Shown here: positions 33,537 to 40,625 of the stretch, one piece after another
How positions within the stretch are numbered: the first letter of the stretch is position 1
Layout: every line of letters starts with the position of its first letter
DNA from: a virus
DNA: 64,000 nt
IMG/VR virus record: IMGVR_UViG_3300008267_000004
Location: 123,451 to 187,450 of that record
Strand: one strand, 5' to 3'
Notes under the pieces: generated by a model
Databases searched by the model: none
What the model saw: only the letters and a program-made list of their open reading frames with translations
What the model was told of the DNA's origin: nothing
Position numbers and translations under genes: made by a program

Positions 33537-33566
33537 ACTATAGCACAGGAAATTAGCAGTTCTCAA
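33537..33566 (-). promoter_or_regulatory. Helicase operon promoter
   Basis: TTGAGA (33561-33566), an 18-bp spacer and TATAGT (33537-33542) with TGC before it. The -35 and part of the spacer overlap the last codons of the exonuclease gene. Confidence 0.65.
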
Positions 33567-34533
33567 GTACAATCTTTTTTAGGTGAATAAAAAGGTCGTC
33601 CAAATTTAAAGATGGGAATCCATCTTGTATCATCATACGGACAATATCTAATTTATTAAATGTACATTCACTATTCTCTAATGCATAATCTATTTTTTGT
33701 GAATCCTGAATAGAAATATTGGGAATAGCTAACTGCATAATTTTGTAATTGTCTCTAATTTTATTTTGTTGCTCAAGAACACTACTATATGCTTTTACTT
33801 TAGATTCTGCGTTTACACAAAAATCTACTAATTCATCCACAGTATATGTTTTTTCTTCAGCAAGAATAGGAAAACGTTTGGCAACAGTTGGCAATCCAAC
33901 TCCACCAATGCCTTCAATATTATCTGATTTATCCCCAGATAAAGCTCTAGCCAAACAGAAGTTATTTGGATGAATTCCATATTCTTCTATTATTTTTTTC
34001 TTGTTAAGAACTTCATGCTGGACAGGACGGTACAGAACAGTCGAATTATCACATAACTGAATAAAATCTTTGTCACTAGATACAATTACCTTATTGTAGT
34101 TAGTCAATGTTTTATGATTAACTACGGCTGATATAATATCATCTGCCTCAACACCGTCAAGCAGAAGTTGTACAATAGGCATAGCATTGATATATTCTAC
34201 CAATCTAGTCATTTGCCAAATTTTATTATCTATTTCTTCATTTTCAGATAGATTTCTAATATTTCTATTTAGTCGAATCGGACTTCTGCCTTCTTTATAT
34301 CCCTTATTCATGGATTTACGTTTAGAAGACCCACCTTTTCCATCCCAACAAATTACAACCCTGTTTGGGTTTGTTTCCCTAATTAATTTTTGTAAAATTT
34401 TTACAAAACCAGTAATTCCCCCAACAGGTTGACCATTGGAGGAAACACTTGGATCTACAACATATGCTCTAAAATAGTTATTATTACCATCAATTATAAG
34501 GACTTTTTTCTTATCCACTAATACCTCAAACAT
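33553..34533 (-). CDS. 5'-3' exonuclease / flap endonuclease (T4 RNase H type)
   Basis: 326 residues. The PIN/FEN core is intact: 'LIIDGNNNYFRAY', 'VVICWDGKGGSSKR', 'DGVEADDIISAVV', 'VSSDKDFIQLC' and the helix-hairpin 'GDKSDNIEGIGGVGLPTVAKRF'. It removes RNA primers from lagging-strand fragments. In bacteria this domain is fused to PolA; here the PolA-like palm is a separate gene at 40626-41834. Confidence 0.9.
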   Translation of the reverse strand: MFEVLVDKKKVLIIDGNNNYFRAYVVDPSVSSNGQPVGGITGFVKILQKLIRETNPNRVVICWDGKGGSSKRKSMNKGYKEGRSPIRLNRNIRNLSENEEIDNKIWQMTRLVEYINAMPIVQLLLDGVEADDIISAVVNHKTLTNYNKVIVSSDKDFIQLCDNSTVLYRPVQHEVLNKKKIIEEYGIHPNNFCLARALSGDKSDNIEGIGGVGLPTVAKRFPILAEEKTYTVDELVDFCVNAESKVKAYSSVLEQQNKIRDNYKIMQLAIPNISIQDSQKIDYALENSECTFNKLDIVRMMIQDGFPSLNLDDLFIHLKKIVLENC

Positions 34534-34658
34534 TCATCTCTATGAATGTCACGTTGTAAAGTATTTCTACAAACTGAAGGAATTTCTTCCCTTCTTTCTT
34601 GTTTTTCTGTAGTAGCACATGAAAAAAATACAGTCAATAAAAGCAAATATTTAATCAT
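34518..34658 (-). CDS. Small predicted lipoprotein
   Basis: 46 residues, start ATG with GAGG upstream. 'MIKYLLLLTVFFSCATTEK' is a signal peptide with a lipobox-like FFSC and +2 Ala. The remainder is short, charged and carries two further Cys. It overlaps the exonuclease start by 16 bases. It may be an outer-membrane lipoprotein, for example Rz1-like or superinfection exclusion, but no lysis partner is seen nearby. Confidence 0.6.
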   Translation of the reverse strand: MIKYLLLLTVFFSCATTEKQERREEIPSVCRNTLQRDIHRDECLRY

Positions 34659-34845
34659 TATTTTCCTCAACAACGATAAAAGTTAAATCTGGGTCCATGT
34701 TTGAGGCCATCCTATTGTTCCTCTCGCTAACCTCAAGTTCAGCATATCTTTTTTCTGTATATCTAAGTGGTCTACCATCATAACTTTTAAGAGTTAAAAG
34801 ATGCTCACCTGTATTTTTTGAATATAGCACTACATTATATAACAT
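34651..34845 (-). CDS. Hypothetical small protein
   Basis: 64 residues from the ATG with AGGAG upstream; the longer frame start is unsupported. A beta-hairpin start ('YNVVLYSKNTGEHLLTLKS') is followed by a charged helix. No family recognised. Confidence 0.55.
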   Translation of the reverse strand: MLYNVVLYSKNTGEHLLTLKSYDGRPLRYTEKRYAELEVSERNNRMASNMDPDLTFIVVEENND

Positions 34846-34856
34846 TATTCTTTCTC

Positions 34857-35048
34857 CTATGAAACTGGCATAACTTCTATAAACCCATATCCATCCCATT
34901 TAACAATTCTAAATGGTGAATTTTCTGGGTGTGTCCTATTAACACGCTCAAGAACATGATTTAAAGTACTTGGCGGTAATCTTGCATTACAAGCGTCTAC
35001 AATGTCTCCATCGCGATCAATGACCATATAACATGGATTTAATACCAT
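34857..35048 (-). CDS. Hypothetical small protein, paralog A
   Basis: 63 residues from the ATG with GAGG upstream. 'CYMVIDRDGDIVDACNAR' and 'PFRIVKWDGYGFIEVMP' align with the neighbouring gene at 35089-35247, so the two are tandem duplicates. Function unknown. Confidence 0.6.
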   Translation of the reverse strand: MVLNPCYMVIDRDGDIVDACNARLPPSTLNHVLERVNRTHPENSPFRIVKWDGYGFIEVMPVS

Positions 35049-35088
35049 TTTAATATCCTCTTTTCTTTCATGTACTCTATAAAAATAT

Positions 35089-35247
35089 TTAAGAACCATT
35101 ATCTTTACTCCACTCTATAAATGTATAGCCGGTCCATTTAAAAACTTTATAGGGTGAAACATCACTTGGTTTCCAATCACAATCTCTGTACGCAATTATA
35201 TTACCCCATTTGTCCACTATCAGGTAGAATGGTTGTTTTGGACTCAT
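35089..35247 (-). CDS. Hypothetical small protein, paralog B
   Basis: 52 residues from the ATG with GGAG upstream. 'FYLIVDKWGNIIAYRDCDW' and 'PYKVFKWTGYTFIEWS' mirror paralog A, minus an internal helix of about 10 residues. It overlaps the end of the zinc-finger protein. Confidence 0.6.
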   Translation of the reverse strand: MSPKQPFYLIVDKWGNIIAYRDCDWKPSDVSPYKVFKWTGYTFIEWSKDNGS

Positions 35248-35689
35248 TTTCTTTTCTCCAACGGCGCTGTTCAGCATGTTCATCACAAAGAGTGATCATC
35301 CAACCATCATCTCTTGTTTTACCTTTTTGACCACATGTTTCACAAATTTTTCTGGACATGGCTTCCGCAGTAAATATCACGCCACGGTCAAATTCGTCAC
35401 CTCCAGATACATAAAAACGTAGTCCACCAAACTTTTCTTTAATCTGAACAGCTTTTACTGGATAATACTCTTTTGTTTCTTGCTGCTTTCCCATTTTAAT
35501 CAGAAGTTTTGTATTCGCTTCGTGACGTTTTTGGTTTGAAATTACACCATCACAAATAGTAGTAATAAGATCATACCAGCCATCACCAATATCTAGGTAA
35601 CATTTGGTTACAATTCCTGTGACTTCGCAGGTATCAGTAAGTACTGTAGGAAATTTATCGTATAGTTCGTTTGCTAGTTCTTCTTTCAT
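35201..35689 (-). CDS. Conserved phage protein with treble-clef-like zinc site
   Basis: 162 residues. 'IKEKFGGLRFYVSGGDEFDR' followed by 'KICETCGQKGKTRDDGW' and 'LCDEHAEQR' (CxxC...CxxH) is a pattern common in tailed-phage hypothetical proteins. Metal binding is likely; the function is unknown. It overlaps both neighbours. Confidence 0.65.
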   Translation of the reverse strand: MKEELANELYDKFPTVLTDTCEVTGIVTKCYLDIGDGWYDLITTICDGVISNQKRHEANTKLLIKMGKQQETKEYYPVKAVQIKEKFGGLRFYVSGGDEFDRGVIFTAEAMSRKICETCGQKGKTRDDGWMITLCDEHAEQRRWRKENESKTTILPDSGQMG

Positions 35690-36044
35690 CTTTTTTCTCC
35701 GCTTTTCTTATGATCATTTGCTGAATAGCAAGAATCATCTGACCAATATCAGATGTTCCATTCATATATATTTCCTGTTTTTTATTTTTCTTAAAACAGT
35801 CGTCGCATGGAACATATCCCCATTGATCTAGCTTACGCTGATCTTTTTCAGATAGCTGTTGTTTGTACTCAAAATATGTTCTACCAGCAACAAAAACTTC
35901 CACACAACAGTCTGGGATGTTTGAGTAATTTCCTTCTATTCTGTTAAATGCGTCTGTTAGAAGTAATACTGTATCTGCTAAATTTTTGTCGTCTGACAAA
36001 GACGGCTTAAGATGCTTTCTCATGATTTCTTTAGACTTTGACAT
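35655..36044 (-). CDS. Hypothetical Cys-containing protein
   Basis: 129 residues. 'IPDCCVEVFVAGRTYFEY' and 'WGYVPCDDCFKK' may form a zinc site; the C-terminus is Arg/Lys-rich. It is known only as a recurring phage type. Its start overlaps the UV endonuclease stop. Confidence 0.6.
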   Translation of the reverse strand: MSKSKEIMRKHLKPSLSDDKNLADTVLLLTDAFNRIEGNYSNIPDCCVEVFVAGRTYFEYKQQLSEKDQRKLDQWGYVPCDDCFKKNKKQEIYMNGTSDIGQMILAIQQMIIRKAEKKDERRTSKRTIR

Positions 36045-36960
36045 TAAAATCCTCTCGTAGTTTAAAAATTGCCAAGTTCTTGCTTTTTGCTTCTACATCA
36101 ATATCTACAGTATCATCTCGCATATATTGCAACTGAAAGTCGGGAACGTAATGGATCATTTGCGAGTGCGCTCTTCTATCGTTAAAGCCAGCATTTTCTT
36201 TGCCTGGTTCGGTGTTGGATAGATGTTGCAGACCTTTAATCTTACCCCATGTAGAAAGCGCAAGATTAGATGCATCAATAGGTGTAAGACCTCCAGTATT
36301 GAAATTATGATGGTGAGAATCAAATACAACAGGCACACCGCAATGATTATGAATCTGAACAAGATCAGTAACGGTATAGCTTTTTTCATCGTTTTCTAAC
36401 GTTAGACGACTCTTTACAGACTCGGGTAATGACTTGATTACACTAATTAGCTGTTCCTTACGATTCGCTTTACCGCCATGAATGTTGATTGCATAGTAAG
36501 GTGTCCGATCAAAACCCATTTGGTCAAAAATCCACGCATGATATTCTAGCTCCTTGATTGAGTTTTCAACTACTTGTCTTTTATCGGAAGACAACACCGT
36601 GAATTGACCTGGATGGGTGGTGACGCGGATTCCAGATTCTTTAAATAGCCTTCCAAGGCTGGCAAGTCCTTGTAGTAGCTGCTGATCATTTCGTGCAAGT
36701 TCTGCACAGAACTCAAAAAGCGGGAAGAGGCTGCTTGACAAGCGGAAAGACTTGATGCCTCCTTCAAGGATCTTAGGTAGAATTCGCAAGTGTTCATCGA
36801 CATTATTTCTATACGTGTCAATAATTCTTTCTCTAGTGTACTTGCCATTTTTGTACGCTCCAAGTTGTAAGCTTTTTTCATCAATATTATTTTCGTACAC
36901 AATTGTGCCATCTCGTTTTTTACGAGGTTCTAGCCATTGACAACATAAACCTAAACTCAT
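36031..36960 (-). CDS. uvsE: UV damage endonuclease
   Basis: 309 residues, a full UvdE TIM-barrel: 'YTRERIIDTYRNNVDEHLRI', 'FRLSSSLFPLFEF', 'RVTTHPGQFTVLSS', 'INIHGGKANRKEQL', 'LTLENDEKSYTVTD' and 'VPVVFDSHHHNFN', which include the His/Glu/Asp metal ligands. It nicks DNA 5' of UV photoproducts, giving light-damage repair suited to sunlit water. It begins at the preceding gene's stop. Confidence 0.93.
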   Translation of the reverse strand: MSLGLCCQWLEPRKKRDGTIVYENNIDEKSLQLGAYKNGKYTRERIIDTYRNNVDEHLRILPKILEGGIKSFRLSSSLFPLFEFCAELARNDQQLLQGLASLGRLFKESGIRVTTHPGQFTVLSSDKRQVVENSIKELEYHAWIFDQMGFDRTPYYAINIHGGKANRKEQLISVIKSLPESVKSRLTLENDEKSYTVTDLVQIHNHCGVPVVFDSHHHNFNTGGLTPIDASNLALSTWGKIKGLQHLSNTEPGKENAGFNDRRAHSQMIHYVPDFQLQYMRDDTVDIDVEAKSKNLAIFKLREDFNVKV

Positions 36961-37220
36961 TATTGCTCCTTATAAGACTTTACGTAAGTCTCATCAATAA
37001 CATCCCATGCTTTTGAAAAACCTAACACAAAAAATCTGCGTTCTGCTGCTGAACGAAAATGATACACGTTACCAACCATCATAACGCTTATTTCTTCCTC
37101 TTCAAGATTGTATAACCATTCAGTAAATTCATTCCAATTTTCTATATTGTCTAGAACGTAAAGAGAGGCTTTGCCACCATGTGTAGATGGATTTGGCCCT
37201 ATCTTTTGAATTTTAATCAT
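36960..37220 (-). CDS. Hypothetical small protein
   Basis: 86 residues with GGAG upstream. 'WNEFTEWLYNLEEEEISVMM' and 'YHFRSAAERRFFVLGFSKAW' suggest an alpha/beta microprotein. No family recognised. First gene after a terminator/promoter composite and probably co-expressed with uvsE. Confidence 0.6.
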   Translation of the reverse strand: MIKIQKIGPNPSTHGGKASLYVLDNIENWNEFTEWLYNLEEEEISVMMVGNVYHFRSAAERRFFVLGFSKAWDVIDETYVKSYKEQ

Positions 37221-37232
37221 AAAAACTCCAAT

Positions 37233-37267
37233 AAAAAACCCACTGTGGCTATAGTACCACAGTGGGT
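37233..37267 (-). terminator. Terminator with the next promoter's -10 in its loop
   Basis: An 11-bp stem (37238-37248 with 37257-37267), 8-base loop, then TTTTTT on the minus strand. The loop contains TACTAT, the -10 of the promoter for the next gene. Confidence 0.9.
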
Positions 37268-37279
37268 CCGCAGGGTCAA
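37251..37279 (-). promoter_or_regulatory. Promoter interlocked with a terminator
   Basis: TTGACC (37274-37279), a 17-bp spacer and TACTAT (37251-37256) with TGG before it. The spacer is the 5' arm of the terminator, so RNA started here cannot form it. Confidence 0.75.
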
Positions 37280-37286
37280 GAACTTT

Positions 37287-37454
37287 TTATTTTTTATTTT
37301 TGTACCTTCTTATTTTTTTTTTAATATTTTCTACCTTCTTCTGCATCTCTAGTTTTTCTTCCATAATTTTTTGTTTTTGTTGTTCTGCTTTAATTCTTTT
37401 TCCTAATAAGAATACAATCAAAAAAAATATAACTATGGTTACTAGAGTAGTCAT
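37287..37454 (-). CDS. Small single-pass membrane protein with coiled coil
   Basis: 55 residues, start ATG with GGAG 8 bases upstream. Residues 4-18 are hydrophobic ('LVTIVIFFLIVFLLG'), then a Lys/Glu/Gln coiled coil to the end. This N-in, C-cytoplasmic layout resembles small phage inner-membrane proteins. Function unknown. Directly downstream of recA. Confidence 0.65.
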   Translation of the reverse strand: MTTLVTIVIFFLIVFLLGKRIKAEQQKQKIMEEKLEMQKKVENIKKKIRRYKNKK

Positions 37455-37477
37455 TCTATTTTCTCCATTTTTAGGAG

Positions 37478-37485
37478 TAAATAGT
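37478..37485 (-). promoter_or_regulatory. ACTATTTA motif copy at recA end
   Basis: The recA stop codon is followed by ACTATTTACTC, part of a small GAGTAA/TTACTC inverted repeat, upstream of the small membrane protein. Confidence 0.3.
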
Positions 37486-38615
37486 TACTCTGTCAGTAAT
37501 TCTTGTTCCTCTCCTTCAATATTATAAAAAGATTTTGAATCTCCTTCTCTTGTATCAAACTTAACAACAACTTCTTGCTCCATAAGATCAAGAACTGCTT
37601 TTTTGAAAGCCTCATCTGTTTTCATTAATTCTTCCCAACCAGCTTGTTGGAATTTTTTAGGTTTACCATTTACCTCAATTTCATACCAAGCACCAGATTG
37701 TTTAATAAACGGTTTAACCGCCTCAAAAATACTCTCTTCATCTAAGATACCATACTGGTCTGCCCACATAATACGGAATAAACACTCACGACCTTGAGTA
37801 CCGAATCTACTTTTTTCCAGTCTTGCTTTTACTTCTGATCCGATACGGTATCCACGCGAATCAATTACATAACTATCCTTGGCTCTACGACCAGTTAGCC
37901 AAACTCTTAGGCTATATGAATATGTAAGGGCTTTTCCACCAGGAGTTGTATATTTTTCGCTATCTGTAGCATATTTTGGATTTTGTACATTAAGATTTGT
38001 TTTAAGTTGATTCAGGATTAATAATGTTGCTTGCTTATTTGCAATAGGTTGAATTAATTTTGATAAACCTTTAGCCAAAATACGTGGTTTTACCGCCATA
38101 GATGACTGTGGATCAAAATCTCCTTCAAGATCTGTCTTACTTGGAGTAAGAGCCATTGAGTCCCAAACAAATAGAAATTTATCATCTGTAGTTTTTAACA
38201 AGTCTTCAATTGTTTCTAACACAAACTCTACAGATTCTGCTTGTAAATAAAGCAGATTTTCCATATTACATCCAATTTTACTCAAAAACTCTGGATCGAT
38301 GGCACTTTCTGAGTCAAAGTAGACTACTGAAATTCCTTGCTTCTGAGCATTTGCAGCTATTTGCGCTGCCATATAGCTTTTACCGCTTGAACTCTCACCT
38401 GCAAGTTCACTAATTTTTCCTACTGGAATTCCTGCTAGTTTTCCCCTACAAATAATAGAATCCAACCAGCGTGAACCCGTAGAGATCCAATCAGTTACCT
38501 CCGTAGGATTTTCCTCTTGAAGATCAAATGCTACTTCACGACCTGCTTTTTTGTTAATCATAGCACGCATATCTGCAATGCTTATTTTTCCTGCTGTTGT
38601 TTGTTTTTTTGCCAT
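37485..38615 (-). CDS. recA: RecA/UvsX recombinase
   Basis: 376 residues. Walker A GESSSGKS (73-80), 'VVYFDSESAIDPEFL', Walker B 'KFLFVWDSMAL', 'LLILNQLKTN' and 'TTPGGKALTYSYSLRVWL'. It is closer to the UvsX/RecA lineage of T4-like marine phages than to bacterial RecA in length. It drives recombination-dependent replication and repair. Preceded by a promoter with a leader terminator. Confidence 0.92.
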   Translation of the reverse strand: MAKKQTTAGKISIADMRAMINKKAGREVAFDLQEENPTEVTDWISTGSRWLDSIICRGKLAGIPVGKISELAGESSSGKSYMAAQIAANAQKQGISVVYFDSESAIDPEFLSKIGCNMENLLYLQAESVEFVLETIEDLLKTTDDKFLFVWDSMALTPSKTDLEGDFDPQSSMAVKPRILAKGLSKLIQPIANKQATLLILNQLKTNLNVQNPKYATDSEKYTTPGGKALTYSYSLRVWLTGRRAKDSYVIDSRGYRIGSEVKARLEKSRFGTQGRECLFRIMWADQYGILDEESIFEAVKPFIKQSGAWYEIEVNGKPKKFQQAGWEELMKTDEAFKKAVLDLMEQEVVVKFDTREGDSKSFYNIEGEEQELLTE

Positions 38616-38629
38616 ATTTTCCTCGGGTT

Positions 38630-38664
38630 AAAAAAAGAGGGAGCCGACACTTGCCGACTCCCTC
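38630..38664 (-). terminator. Leader terminator upstream of recA
   Basis: A 12-bp GC-rich stem with one non-Watson-Crick or wobble position (38637-38648 with 38653-38664) followed by TTTTTTT. The recA promoter start is expected inside the 5' arm. Confidence 0.85.
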
Positions 38665-38665
38665 A

Positions 38666-38694
38666 GTTATACTACACTAAATTTTGAGTGTTAA
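38666..38694 (-). promoter_or_regulatory. recA promoter
   Basis: TTAACA (38689-38694), a 17-bp spacer and TATAAC (38666-38671). The -35 overlaps the last codons of the SSB gene. Confidence 0.65.
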
Positions 38695-39470
38695 GAGTCT
38701 AGTAATTCATCAAATGCAGCATCGACCGCATTCTTTTCAACCTTCTTAACAGCAGGACGACCAGCTGGTTTAGCACCAAACTTTGCGGTTTCTGTGCTGT
38801 GTTCTTCTGCATCACCTTCACCAGCAAGGTATTCGTCAAGAATTACACCAACTTCATCACTTGACTTACGAGTATGCAGTTTCTCAAAATCAGGTAGTGA
38901 CTCTAATAGCTCTTTACAATCTTCGCTTGAACCTTGGCAAAGCTTGCTTGTTTTACGAGCAGGTGTAATTTTTGTAGTTGGAAACGATTGACCAGGATTT
39001 TTGCTTGTTGAAAGCGTTAGGTCTGTTCCCTGTTCAGGGTCGGTGATATCACCGTAGTCAGGATTTAGTACAAGATTGATCAGATCTTGATACGCATTCT
39101 TACCATAACCCCAAACTTTTACGCCTTCCTTCTCTTCACCACGAACTACAACTGGTGAAAAGAATCGTTGACGAGGAAGGAACTTTTTAGCCATCTTGGC
39201 TGATTCTTCGTTCTTTTCCTTGTACAACTTGCTTGCAAAATCGCAAGCAGGACAGGCATCAGCAAAGTTCTTTTTTGGACATAGGAAGCCACCTTGTGAC
39301 CCTAGTTCATAATGGAACCAATACTCCTTAAATGGATCACCATCGGGAGTAGGAACAATACGCACTGAGTAACTATTACCCTCTTTAGGACTCCAAAAAG
39401 AGGTCTTGTTACCACCCTTGTTAGTTAGTGCGTTCAGTTTTTGCTTCATCTTGTTAATATCAATAGCCAT
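38691..39470 (-). CDS. gp32-like single-stranded DNA-binding protein
   Basis: 259 residues. An N-terminal basic helix ('MKQKLNALTNKGG'), an OB-fold core with a Cys cluster ('FLCPKKNFADACPACDFASK', likely the zinc site) and 'VVVRGEEKEGVKVWGYGK', then an acidic C-terminal tail typical of gp32, used to contact replication partners. It coats ssDNA for the helicase, polymerase and RecA/UvsX. Confidence 0.85.
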   Translation of the reverse strand: MAIDINKMKQKLNALTNKGGNKTSFWSPKEGNSYSVRIVPTPDGDPFKEYWFHYELGSQGGFLCPKKNFADACPACDFASKLYKEKNEESAKMAKKFLPRQRFFSPVVVRGEEKEGVKVWGYGKNAYQDLINLVLNPDYGDITDPEQGTDLTLSTSKNPGQSFPTTKITPARKTSKLCQGSSEDCKELLESLPDFEKLHTRKSSDEVGVILDEYLAGEGDAEEHSTETAKFGAKPAGRPAVKKVEKNAVDAAFDELLDS

Positions 39471-39520
39471 TTGTATTACTCCTATTTGTCGGTCGGTAAA
39501 TCTCCCGCCGAACTGTTGTG

Positions 39521-39547
39521 AACTCTACCATGTCATAATGTAGAGTT
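39521..39547 (-). promoter_or_regulatory. SSB promoter with inverted repeat
   Basis: TAGAGT -10 (39522-39527) with TGG before it, and a weak TTAACT -35. An 8-bp perfect inverted repeat, AACTCTAC/GTAGAGTT (39521-39528 with 39540-39547), spans the promoter and could be an operator or leader hairpin. Confidence 0.5.
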
Positions 39548-39788
39548 AAAGTACAAAATTAATTTCTTTTTCTACGACTTCACCAATAACCGTGGTCATA
39601 TTAAAAATTCTAAACTCATTTAGATCAACATCCCAAACTAAACGTAATCCATCTTTTAGCGGTGGTGGGCCACTGTTACCCTTTATCTTACCAGCTAAAA
39701 ATCCCGCTGGCAAGTCTTTTAATTCTGCAAAATTAATTTCACGAAGAGTGCCGTCTTTTTTTCTAAAAGTCGCATTGTAAACTTTCAT
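39546..39788 (-). CDS. Small phage protein (DUF2693-like)
   Basis: 80 residues. 'KVYNATFRKKDGTLREINF' and 'LRLVWDVDLNEFRIFNM' match the pattern of short phage proteins that act on 'KKDGT' and 'VWDxxxxxxRxF' blocks, DUF2693-like by recollection. Function unknown. It ends inside the SSB promoter repeat. Confidence 0.6.
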   Translation of the reverse strand: MKVYNATFRKKDGTLREINFAELKDLPAGFLAGKIKGNSGPPPLKDGLRLVWDVDLNEFRIFNMTTVIGEVVEKEINFVL

Positions 39789-39796
39789 ATATTCTC

Positions 39797-40624
39797 CTAT
39801 TTCTGTATTTGCGAACTAGATGCTGTGATTATACAGTAATTTTGTTCCGACTTTGTAGAGTGTATTATATACGAAATTTTAATACTGTCAACAGTTTTCT
39901 TTTTTAGGTGATTTTTTATTTCTTTATAAATTTTTCCATCTGTTTTTAATTGTTCTTCATTAATAAAGAAATAATAACATTTAAAGTCTACATTCTCTAG
40001 TTTATAAAAAAGTTTTTCATTATCATCTTCAAGTGTATATGCACCATACGTACTAATACAAGATATATCTTTTGGTGGAGTAAAATTATCTACTACAGCT
40101 GGTCTTCTACCAGACATATCTAATCCATAAATGGTTCGAAATATAGTGTTATTTATCTCTTTAAAGTGATTTATCACGGGAACATCCCCATTTATTTCTT
40201 CAATACACAAATTATCAATTAATATTAATGATCTAAACATTCCAGATCTTGCATATTCTTGTAATACATTAAAAACTACTTTTTCATGTAAGATGTTTTT
40301 TATCAACATTGGCTCTGGTCTTACATATACCACAAAAACATTTTTTCTATCTCTTAGATGATAAAGAACTTTTAAAGATGCAGCACTTATATTTCCACCA
40401 CCACCTATAAATATCATTATATTTGAATGACAATCTTTTAAAAAGTTTGAAACATCTGGAAAATCTTGCTCACATTTTTCTGGGTCGTCATATTTGGGTA
40501 CAGAGAAACAGTTTGGTCCTTCTATCTCTGAATCAATTAATTTAATCTGATAAGATGGATCATTTAGATCTTCATATAATTCTGCTATATTACACCCAGC
40601 TTGTCCTAATCCTATAATTGTCAT
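39797..40624 (-). CDS. Tubulin/FtsZ-like GTPase candidate
   Basis: 275 residues. The N-terminus 'MTIIGLGQAGCNIAELYEDL' matches the FtsZ/tubulin first loop (GxGxxGxN). 'IMIFIGGGGNISAASLKVL' occupies the place of the tubulin signature GGGTGxG, and 'KLIDSE' parallels 'VNTD'. The signature lacks the second Thr-Gly, so GTPase activity is uncertain. Size is shorter than FtsZ. Candidate for a PhuZ-like cytoskeletal protein, or a diverged dead homolog. Confidence 0.45.
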   Translation of the reverse strand: MTIIGLGQAGCNIAELYEDLNDPSYQIKLIDSEIEGPNCFSVPKYDDPEKCEQDFPDVSNFLKDCHSNIMIFIGGGGNISAASLKVLYHLRDRKNVFVVYVRPEPMLIKNILHEKVVFNVLQEYARSGMFRSLILIDNLCIEEINGDVPVINHFKEINNTIFRTIYGLDMSGRRPAVVDNFTPPKDISCISTYGAYTLEDDNEKLFYKLENVDFKCYYFFINEEQLKTDGKIYKEIKNHLKKKTVDSIKISYIIHSTKSEQNYCIITASSSQIQK

Positions 40625-40625
40625 A

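Noticed and set aside
36156-36911. Two minus-strand frames of 77 and 113 residues inside the UV endonuclease gene
   Set aside because: They overlap a well-supported UvdE gene in other frames and show no motif.
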